The notes under the pieces are model-generated. The model did not search any database. It had not been told where the DNA came from and saw only the letters and a program-made list of their open reading frames with translations. This document shows positions 1 through 5,859 of a stretch of 5,859 nucleotides of DNA, one piece after another. Each line of letters opens with the position of its first letter. Position 1 is the stretch's first letter. The DNA lies in contig JAUUZS010000297.1 in NCBI GenBank assembly GCA_030589835.1, positions 1-5,859 of the forward strand, written 5' to 3'. The position numbers and the translations under genes were made by a program. This DNA is from Cyclobacteriaceae bacterium. GTDB lineage: Bacteria > Bacteroidota > Bacteroidia > Cytophagales > Cyclobacteriaceae.

Positions 1-1
1 A

Positions 2-1612
2 ATCGTGGATGGTGCTGACTTCACTTCATTTGCAATCGCCGGGGACAAGATCGTAATCGGAACTGCTGCCAACGGGTACCTTGAAGTAAATAAGACTACA
101 GGAAAGCAAAATGGAGAAACGCATACCAAGCTTCCATGGACGGAGATCATTGCCGTAGAAGAGATCGATGGAAAAATTTGGTTTGGATCAACCAAAGGGG
201 CTTTCATGTTGAAAGACGATGGGAAATTCAACTATTATTATGGAGAGCGTTGGTTGCCCGGAAATCAGGTCATACATATTTCCAAGGCCAAAGACAATTC
301 TGTTTTAGTTTTGACTGATGCCGGTCTTGCTCAGATTGTGTTCAAGAGCATGACCTTACACGACAAAGCCATGTATTACGAAAAGCAGGTTCGTAACCGA
401 CACATCCGGCTTGGTTTTAATGCAAGCCTGGTTAATATGGAGAAAGGAAATATCAATTCAGGCAGGCTGAGCGATTCGGATAACGATGGCTTGTGGACCA
501 CCATGTATCTGGCCGGAGAAGTATTTCGATATGCGACTACCGGATCAGAAGATGCTTTATTTATCATCAAGGACGCCATGGATGCTATGGAGCGTTTATT
601 CAGCATCAATCCTGTTCCCGGGTTCCCATCACGTTCCTTTGAACGAAGTGGATACGTCGATCGCTTGCATGATCCGGACAGATGGCAGCATTCCAATGAC
701 CCAGAGTGGGACTGGAAATCTACCACCAGCAGCGATGAGGCCATCGGACATATCTTTGCGTATGGCGTAATGGCAGAATTGATGGATGGTGAAATGAAAG
801 AGCGTGCTATTACCCTTATCGACACCTTAATGAGCCATGTGGTACGCAACGATTTTTATATGATTGACTATGATGGAAAACCAACTACCTGGGGCAGGTG
901 GCATCCTGATTATGTAAATGCACGACCAAAAATGGTTGGTGATCGAAAGATCAATTCCTCAAATATTATTGGGATGCTTCAAACCGCCTACCACTTTACC
1001 GGTAAGGAAAAATATAAGGATGCGGCATTTTACCTGATGAATGAGCACGGATATTTGGATAACTTAATGTGGCCCATGAAAGAAGTAGCCTCTGCTCCTG
1101 CTGATGCGGATGATTGGAGTAAAATGCTTTCCGGTTCATGGAATCATTCCGATGATGAAATGTATTTTGTGGGTTATTGGGGTTTGTACCATTACGCATT
1201 CAACGATAGCCTGAAAGCCATGTTTAAAGAATCCATTATCGATCACTGGGAAATAGAGCGGCCAGAAAAAGAAGGCGCATGGAACATCATGACGGCGCTT
1301 ACAGGTACGCCTGAATTTGATCTGGACGAAGCTGTTTGGTACCTTCAGGAGCATCCTATGGATTTGGTCGATTGGGCAATCATGAACTCCCACAGAAAAG
1401 ACATCGAGATTTTGGCGCCTAATTTCAGGCAACAATCGACAAAAGAAGTATTGCCACCTGATGAGAGAGGCGTGCAACGACATAACGGCAACATGTTTAA
1501 TATGGATAGACTAGGCTCGAACGGCGTATCCGAACACAGCGCCGGCGATATCTGGCTTCTGCCTTATTGGATGGGACGTTATTTAGAAGTAATTAGTGCC
1601 CCAACAAAATAA
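2..1612 (+). CDS. Propeller plus alpha/alpha-toroid protein (5' partial), putative carbohydrate-active enzyme
   Basis: The frame is open from the first complete codon (base 2) to TAA at 1610-1612. There is no signal peptide and the protein begins inside a repeat domain, so the true start lies upstream. Numbering from the GTG at base 5, residues 1-115 contain about two to three beta-propeller blades of the two-component-regulator type (IVIGTAANGYLEV, KIWFGSTKGAFML, SVLVLTDAGLAQI). Residues 120-535 form a helical, Trp/Tyr/Asp-rich domain that I read as an (alpha/alpha) toroid. Striking motifs are SDSDNDGLWTTMY (156-168), STTSSDEAIGH (239-249), TTWGRWHPDY (294-303), NHSDDEMYF (380-388) and GVSEHSAGDIWLLPYW (507-522). 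Such acid- and aromatic-rich motifs usually line a sugar-binding cleft. A glycosidase or lyase acting outside the cytoplasm is inferred; the reaction is unknown. There is no DNA-binding or histidine-kinase segment after the propeller, so it is not a hybrid two-component sensor. It could instead be a non-catalytic binding protein. Confidence 0.75.
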   Translation: MVDGADFTSFAIAGDKIVIGTAANGYLEVNKTTGKQNGETHTKLPWTEIIAVEEIDGKIWFGSTKGAFMLKDDGKFNYYYGERWLPGNQVIHISKAKDNSVLVLTDAGLAQIVFKSMTLHDKAMYYEKQVRNRHIRLGFNASLVNMEKGNINSGRLSDSDNDGLWTTMYLAGEVFRYATTGSEDALFIIKDAMDAMERLFSINPVPGFPSRSFERSGYVDRLHDPDRWQHSNDPEWDWKSTTSSDEAIGHIFAYGVMAELMDGEMKERAITLIDTLMSHVVRNDFYMIDYDGKPTTWGRWHPDYVNARPKMVGDRKINSSNIIGMLQTAYHFTGKEKYKDAAFYLMNEHGYLDNLMWPMKEVASAPADADDWSKMLSGSWNHSDDEMYFVGYWGLYHYAFNDSLKAMFKESIIDHWEIERPEKEGAWNIMTALTGTPEFDLDEAVWYLQEHPMDLVDWAIMNSHRKDIEILAPNFRQQSTKEVLPPDERGVQRHNGNMFNMDRLGSNGVSEHSAGDIWLLPYWMGRYLEVISAPTK

Positions 1613-1651
1613 TCCATCAGGCGAAAACACAAATATGAATTAAGTAAAAGA

Positions 1652-1693
1652 AACTAAAAGTCCCATCCCGAAAGGCAGGTGGGATTTTTAGTT
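1652..1693 (+). terminator. Intrinsic terminator after the propeller-toroid gene
   Basis: The arm AACTAAAAGTCCCATCC (1652-1668) pairs with GGTGGGATTTTTAGTT (1678-1693) around a short CGAAAGGCA loop. There is one G-T wobble and one unpaired T. The 3' arm contains a TTTTT run and the 5' arm an AAAA run, so the hairpin could also stop transcription on the opposite strand. It begins 40 bases after the upstream stop codon and suggests that the DUF3748 gene has its own promoter. Confidence 0.8.
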
Positions 1694-1817
1694 ATAATAG
1701 ATAAATAAATTCTTCAAGGAATTTTATTTGCAAACTGAGTAGAAATATCTGAGATTCAAGCTTTAAAGGATTGATGCATATTATAAAATAAACAACCCAA
1801 TAAATAATCATAAGACA
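1694..1817. other. AT-rich spacer, probable promoter region for the DUF3748 gene
   Basis: This 124-base AT-rich stretch lies between the terminator and the next start codon. Because a terminator precedes it, a promoter is expected here. The only resemblance to the Bacteroidota -7 element (TAnnTTTG) is TTTATTTG at 1723-1730. It has one mismatch and no TTTG at the proper upstream distance, so I do not call a promoter site. No Shine-Dalgarno sequence precedes the ATG at 1818, which is usual for this phylum. I see no small ORF, RNA or operator palindrome. Confidence 0.4.
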
Positions 1818-3194
1818 ATGACTAATAGAATATACTTAAAGCTTCTCACACTATTAATTATAATAAGCATGATCAATTCCTGTTGTCCCAACCGTCCATT
1901 AGAGGAAACTCAGATTACGCACGATTTGACCTACAACCATACGCTCGATAACAACGACAATTTTTCACCCAACGACGCATGGCTGGTTTATGATATCCGA
2001 ACTGATGAAGGAGGAATTGGCGCATGTTCCAGAATCGAAAAAGTAAATGTGCATACGGGGGAAATCGTAGTGCTATATGAATTGAAGCAAAATCAAGATT
2101 ATGGCCCCGGAGCCGGTGCGGTCAGCTATAGCCACACCGAAAATAAAGTGGCGTTTATCCATGGGCTTTTGAATATAACCAAAGAAAATCCATATCAGCA
2201 ATGGCGCAGGACAGGAGTAATTATTGATGACTCCAATCTCGGAGTTCCCATTTTCATGGATTCCAGGGATATTTCTCAGCCTTTTACCCCCGGAGCTCTA
2301 CGAGGCGGTACGCACCGACACGAATGGAGCCGTGATGGCGGCTGGGTCGGCTATACCTATAATGATGCCATTATGAAGCATCTGGAGGATTCGACTGGTG
2401 AAAAACATAACCTGCGCACCATCGGGGTTTCCAAAGAAATCAAACCGACTGTTTTAGAAAATGATCCTACAGGTGAAAATGTAAGCGGGGAATGGATTAG
2501 TGCACTGGTTGTAAAAGTCGTTGCGAACCCCACTGCGGGAAGTGATGAAATCAGTCACGCTGCCGGAGATAGTTGGGTAGGCACATCAGGATATGCAAAA
2601 GCAGATGGAACATTGCAGCGGGCAAGAGGTTTTATTGGAACTGTTAAAGGTGATAATGGGAAACCTATTAACGAAGTATTTATTGTCGATATTCCGGATG
2701 ACATCACCGTAGCAGGTGCAGATGGCCCCCTGGAAGGAACGCTTACGGCTATGCCTTCAGTTCCTGAAGGAGCCTCGCAACGCAGACTTACCTTCACAAG
2801 CAAATCAGAAAAGCCCGGTTGTACCGGTATCGTAAGAAGCTCAGCGGATGGCAGCAAACTTGCTTTTTCGGCAAGTGACGGGAATGGGATTCAACAAATT
2901 TTTACTATTTCCCCACAAGGCGGACAGCCCTTGCAACAAACATTCCATGCATCCGATGTGCAAAGTGGGGTGCGCTGGCATCCGAATGGAAATGAGATCT
3001 GCTACGTTTGGGATAACTGCATAATTTCCAAATCAGCAGATGGCGGCAAAGCATTCAACAAATTAACGTTTTCCAATGATCTGGCGCCAAGTGATTTGGT
3101 TTGGTCTCATGATGGCAAAACAATCGCCTTCAATAGAAAGGTGAAAAATGAGGTCGGTGTTATGACAAAGCAAATATTTGTAATAAACCTATAA
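1818..3194 (+). CDS. DUF3748 (YidR-like) lipoprotein, TolB/PD40-type beta-propeller
   Basis: This 458-residue protein has a charged N-terminus, a hydrophobic core (residues 7-19) and a lipobox INSC with the acylated Cys at 22, so it should be exported and membrane-anchored. The mature part resembles E. coli YidR, the DUF3748 family, as I remember that sequence: THDLTYNHTLDNN near the start, TPGALRGGTHRHEWS (157-171), YTYNDAIM (179-186), SQRRLTFT (320-327), NGIQQIFTISPQGG (356-369) and a WHPNG blade (387-391). The last part, RWHPNGNEICYVWDN then VWSHDGKTIAFNRK, shows the WD40-like/PD40 blade pattern of TolB-type propellers. DUF3748 has no established reaction; binding of a ligand or oligosaccharide, or a scaffold role, is only possible. 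Mature Cys22 is followed directly by Cys23, and I see no clear surface-export signal, so periplasmic versus cell-surface placement is open. It lies between two putative glycan-processing genes, which suggests a role in the same pathway. ATG 1818 is chosen because it gives a complete lipoprotein signal. Confidence 0.85.
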   Translation: MTNRIYLKLLTLLIIISMINSCCPNRPLEETQITHDLTYNHTLDNNDNFSPNDAWLVYDIRTDEGGIGACSRIEKVNVHTGEIVVLYELKQNQDYGPGAGAVSYSHTENKVAFIHGLLNITKENPYQQWRRTGVIIDDSNLGVPIFMDSRDISQPFTPGALRGGTHRHEWSRDGGWVGYTYNDAIMKHLEDSTGEKHNLRTIGVSKEIKPTVLENDPTGENVSGEWISALVVKVVANPTAGSDEISHAAGDSWVGTSGYAKADGTLQRARGFIGTVKGDNGKPINEVFIVDIPDDITVAGADGPLEGTLTAMPSVPEGASQRRLTFTSKSEKPGCTGIVRSSADGSKLAFSASDGNGIQQIFTISPQGGQPLQQTFHASDVQSGVRWHPNGNEICYVWDNCIISKSADGGKAFNKLTFSNDLAPSDLVWSHDGKTIAFNRKVKNEVGVMTKQIFVINL

Positions 3195-3312
3195 TAAAAA
3201 TGATAGTCATTCCTTTCGGCACCTCAGCATTCCTTCAGAAATAAAGAAAGGATTGATTGTGAATTCAAAAGATCAAAAGCAAGTTCTATTTTATACTAAA
3301 AATTTTATCTCA
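3195..3312. other. Leader between the DUF3748 gene and the GH20-like gene
   Basis: This 118-base non-coding spacer carries a perfect 7-bp inverted repeat, TCCTTTC (3211-3217) and GAAAGGA (3246-3252), with a 28-base loop. It also has a direct repeat CATTCCTT (3208-3215 and 3228-3235). The hairpin has a long loop and no T-tract, so it does not look like an intrinsic terminator. The downstream gene may be read through from the DUF3748 gene or have its own promoter here; no convincing promoter motif is visible. Confidence 0.35.
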
Positions 3313-5754
3313 ATGTATATCTCCCTAAAACTAAAATTTGTATTCGTAATCTTGCTTTCGCAAGGGCTGTTTTTATTTGATAGCTTTGCACAGAAGTTTA
3401 TTGACATTTCTCAGGCTACGATTTATACCCCAAAACAGCATAAAGCTGAGTTTAAAAAAATCGTTCAGGTGCTTCAGGAAGAAGTTCAGAAACGAAGTGG
3501 GATAGTATGGGCAGCATCTAAAAAACTTGACAAAAGCAATCGGACGCAAATCATTCTTGCATTTGAAAACGATAAGAATACCTTGCCAGAAGGCTGGTTA
3601 AAGGCATCCAATACTTTGGAGGAAATTGGGTCGGAAGGATATCAGCTGATGGTATTGCCCGAAGTGAATAAAATTCTGGTATTATCCAAGGACAAACGTG
3701 GCGTTTTATATGGTGTCGGGAAATTGTTGCGTAAAATGGAGATTCGTAAATATGAAGTTCTGGTTCCTGCCCGATTACAAATATCTTCTACGACTGCATA
3801 TGAAATCCGTGGACATCAATTGGGCTATCGACCAAAGACCAATTCCTATGATGCATGGTCTGTAGCACAATTTGATCAATACATCCGGGAACTGGCCATC
3901 TTCGGAGCCAACAGCATCGAAATTATGCCTCCCCGAACGGATGATGATTTTACGAGTAGGCACATGCAGCTTCCTGCAATCGAAATGATTGAAGCACAAT
4001 CCAGGATTTGCAATGAGTATGATCTGGATGTATGGATGTGGTACCCGAATTTGGGATCGGACTATACTTCAAAGGAGGCTGTGAAAGTAGAATTAGACGA
4101 ACGTCGGGAGGTTTTTGCAAAAGTACCAAGACTGGATCATCTTTTCGTGCCCGGTGGTGATCCCGGCGACCTGGAACCAGATGTGCTGTTCAACTGGCTG
4201 AAAACAGTAGCTGTTGAATTGCGGAAATACCATCCAAAAGCTAAGATTTGGATTTCGCCTCAGGTTTTCAGGCCTACCCAAGAATGGTTCGATAAATTTT
4301 ATACCTACATCAATGAAGAGCCGGACTGGCTGGGCGGTGTGGTTTTTGGGCCTTGGGTTAAGCCTACTTTAGAAGAAATCAGAAGCAGGGTCAACGCAAA
4401 CATTCCTATCCGAAGATATCCTGACATCACACATAGCCTGAGTTCACAATACCCGATTCCTAAATGGGATTTGGCCCAGACCATTACCCTTGGCAGGGAA
4501 TGCATCAACCCAAGGCCTACAGACGAAAAGATCATACATAATGCACTTGACCAATTGGCAAATGGCAGTTTGAGCTATTCAGAAGGAACAAACGATGATG
4601 TGAATAAATTTATATGGAGCGATCAGGATTGGAACCCCGAAACACCGGTAATTGAAACCTTGCGCGATTATGCCCGGTTTTTCATTTCTCCCGATCACAC
4701 GGAAGACATTGCACAGGGACTAATGATGCTCGAAAAAAATATACAAGGGCCTTTACTAATAAATGAAAAGGTGGAGCAAACTTTATGGCAATGGCAGGAA
4801 ATTGAAGCGAATGCTACGGATGCGATGAAGAGTAATTATCGCCATCAAATGGGGTTGATCAGGGCATATTTTGATGCTTACGTTCAAAAAAGATTAGTCT
4901 ATGAAACCAATTTGGAAAGACAGGCCAGAGCGAACCTCTCCAATGCCAGAAAAATTGGAGCTGAAAATGCGATTGCACTTTGCAAAGAGACATTAGCCTT
5001 ATCCTGGAAAAATAAAATAGAACCGGCCTACAGACAAAAGTGCATGGATCTGGCCGATGCTTTATTTAGCAGTATCGGAGCCCAGCTCACAATTGAAAAA
5101 CATGGTGCCATGGGAGGTCGCGGAAATTTTGTTGACAATATCGACAGTCCGCTAAATGATGTAGCCTGGATTTTGTCTGAATTAAAAAAGGTAGAAAAAT
5201 TGACTACGGAAGAAACTAAATTGATGGCTATTGATATAATGCTAAAAAGAAATAATCCCGGTACCGGTGGATTTTATGATAATTTTGGAAATCCCCAAAG
5301 CTGGGACAGGGTTATCGTTGACAAGACTTACTCTGAAGATCCGGGAAGCCTGAGTTCTCCACGAGTTAGTTTTGGTGTTGGTTTAAAAGACCGGGAATGG
5401 GTGCATGAAATCACCGCCAAAGGTTTTGAAGGGGATGCGGCGCCTATGTCATGGATGAACCAGGTAACCACACTATATGATGAGCCGCTTCAAATCCAAT
5501 ATGACAACCTGGATGCCGAAGCATCATACACGATTAAAGTCGCCTATACCGGCCGGTTCAGATCACGAATGAAAATGATGGCTGATGGCCTGCCGGTACA
5601 TGATTTTATTAAAACTGGAGTTAAGCCAATCTATGAATTCCCAATACCAAAGAAAGCGTTGAAAGATGGTAAGGTGACTTTTACCTGGACATGTGGAGAA
5701 GGAGAAAGGGGTTCTCAAGTGTCTGAGATTTGGATTATAAAAAATAATAAGTAA
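3313..5754 (+). CDS. Exported GH20/GH67-like putative glycoside hydrolase with C-terminal beta-sandwich
   Basis: From ATG 3313 the product is 813 residues and starts with a type I signal peptide (KLKFVFVILLSQGLFLF, likely cut after SFA at residue 26). The frame stays open upstream to TTG 3253, but that start would bury the signal peptide. Residues 30-155 look like the alpha/beta domain that precedes the barrel in GH20 and GH67 enzymes (QIILAFE; GYQLMVLPEVNKILVLSKD; RGVLYGVGKLLRKME). Residues 165-440 look like a TIM barrel: YEIRGHQLGYR, then FGANSIEIMPPRTDDDF (197-213), VWMWYPN (240-246), FVPGGDPGDLEP (278-289), IWISPQVF (312-319), LGGVVFGPW (340-348), RRYPDITHSL (367-376) and YSEGTNDDVNKFIWS (422-436). 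A helical segment spans about 450-640, and a beta-sandwich that may bind carbohydrate spans about 647-813. Hydrolysis of a glycan in the periplasm or outside the cell is inferred. The GH20 catalytic Asp-Glu pair is not seen at GGDPGD, so plain beta-hexosaminidase activity is unlikely. Likely acids are Asp283, Asp286, Glu288, Glu424 and Asp210-212. The gene probably shares an operon with the one starting at 5757. Confidence 0.75.
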   Translation: MYISLKLKFVFVILLSQGLFLFDSFAQKFIDISQATIYTPKQHKAEFKKIVQVLQEEVQKRSGIVWAASKKLDKSNRTQIILAFENDKNTLPEGWLKASNTLEEIGSEGYQLMVLPEVNKILVLSKDKRGVLYGVGKLLRKMEIRKYEVLVPARLQISSTTAYEIRGHQLGYRPKTNSYDAWSVAQFDQYIRELAIFGANSIEIMPPRTDDDFTSRHMQLPAIEMIEAQSRICNEYDLDVWMWYPNLGSDYTSKEAVKVELDERREVFAKVPRLDHLFVPGGDPGDLEPDVLFNWLKTVAVELRKYHPKAKIWISPQVFRPTQEWFDKFYTYINEEPDWLGGVVFGPWVKPTLEEIRSRVNANIPIRRYPDITHSLSSQYPIPKWDLAQTITLGRECINPRPTDEKIIHNALDQLANGSLSYSEGTNDDVNKFIWSDQDWNPETPVIETLRDYARFFISPDHTEDIAQGLMMLEKNIQGPLLINEKVEQTLWQWQEIEANATDAMKSNYRHQMGLIRAYFDAYVQKRLVYETNLERQARANLSNARKIGAENAIALCKETLALSWKNKIEPAYRQKCMDLADALFSSIGAQLTIEKHGAMGGRGNFVDNIDSPLNDVAWILSELKKVEKLTTEETKLMAIDIMLKRNNPGTGGFYDNFGNPQSWDRVIVDKTYSEDPGSLSSPRVSFGVGLKDREWVHEITAKGFEGDAAPMSWMNQVTTLYDEPLQIQYDNLDAEASYTIKVAYTGRFRSRMKMMADGLPVHDFIKTGVKPIYEFPIPKKALKDGKVTFTWTCGEGERGSQVSEIWIIKNNK

Positions 5755-5756
5755 CT

Positions 5757-5859
5757 ATGAAAATATTTTTGATTTCCTCTGCATTACTTCTTTCGATATC
5801 ATTATCCTTAAAATCATATGCTCAAACGGGCTCCGCAAGCGAACCCGTTCGCTACATCG
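5757..5859 (+). CDS. Exported protein, 3' truncated by the window end
   Basis: ATG 5757 lies two bases after the TAA of the GH20-like gene, so the two are very likely co-transcribed and possibly translationally coupled. Thirty-four codons are visible. They encode a standard type I signal peptide (MKIFLISSALLLSISLSLKS) with likely cleavage after SYA at residue 22, just before Gln23. The mature start is QTGSASEPVRYI. The frame is open at the window end. The EPVRYI segment is reminiscent of the N-terminus of some secreted BNR/sialidase-like proteins in similar gene clusters, but this is a weak recollection and too few residues are present to assign a family. An exported protein acting with the upstream hydrolase is the safest reading. 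Confidence 0.75.
   Translation, partial: MKIFLISSALLLSISLSLKSYAQTGSASEPVRYI

Noticed and set aside
2..350. Sensor part of a hybrid two-component regulator
   Set aside because: The blades look like sensor propellers, but no transmembrane segment, histidine kinase or DNA-binding domain follows.
376..849. 157-codon open frame on the minus strand
   Set aside because: It lies entirely opposite the propeller-toroid gene, shows no recognisable domain, and is best explained as a shadow of the real coding frame.
1136..1483. 115-codon open frame on the minus strand
   Set aside because: It is antisense to the conserved-looking toroid domain, has no domain features, and is a shadow frame.
5..1612. GTG at base 5 as the true start of the first gene
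   Set aside because: The frame is already open before it, no signal peptide follows, and the protein would begin in the middle of a propeller. The gene is cut by the window edge.
1723..1730. TTTATTTG as a Bacteroidota -7 promoter element
   Set aside because: It has one mismatch to TAnnTTTG and no TTTG at the right distance upstream. In AT-rich DNA this is weak evidence.
2555..2857. 100-codon open frame on the minus strand
   Set aside because: It is antisense to the DUF3748 gene, whose own frame matches a known family across this stretch.
3253..3312. In-frame N-terminal extension of the GH20-like protein from TTG 3253
   Set aside because: It would place 20 polar residues before an otherwise perfect signal peptide. 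ATG 3313 gives a normal exported N-terminus.

Overview
The window looks like part of an extracytoplasmic glycan-degradation gene cluster from a member of the Bacteroidota; the order cannot be fixed from this sequence. The evidence is moderate GC with AT-rich spacers, starts without a clear Shine-Dalgarno sequence, one lipoprotein signal, two type I signal peptides whose predicted cleavage sites precede Gln, and glycan-utilisation-type domain combinations. All four genes are on the + strand, and no SusC/SusD pair, regulator, RNA gene, IS element or CRISPR array is visible.

Layout: (1) Bases 2-1612 hold the 3' part of a large gene encoding a beta-propeller (two-component-regulator propeller type) followed by a helical, probably alpha/alpha-toroid domain. 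A stem-loop terminator at 1652-1693 follows it. (2) Bases 1818-3194 encode a lipoprotein of the DUF3748 family (E. coli YidR-like), a TolB/PD40-type beta-propeller. (3) Bases 3313-5754 encode an 813-residue exported protein with a GH20/GH67-like N-terminal domain, a TIM-barrel-like core, a helical segment and a C-terminal beta-sandwich. It is probably an unclassified glycoside hydrolase. (4) Two bases later, at 5757, another exported protein starts and runs off the window.

Working model (inference): genes 3 and 4 are co-transcribed. Together with the toroid protein and the envelope-anchored propeller, they process one glycan outside the cytoplasm. The substrate cannot be read from the sequence. 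The strongest candidates for new biochemistry are the GH20-like enzyme, which has a GGDPGD motif where a canonical GH20 would show GGDE, and the propeller-toroid protein, which carries dense conserved-looking acidic and aromatic motifs but matches no CAZy family I can name with confidence.
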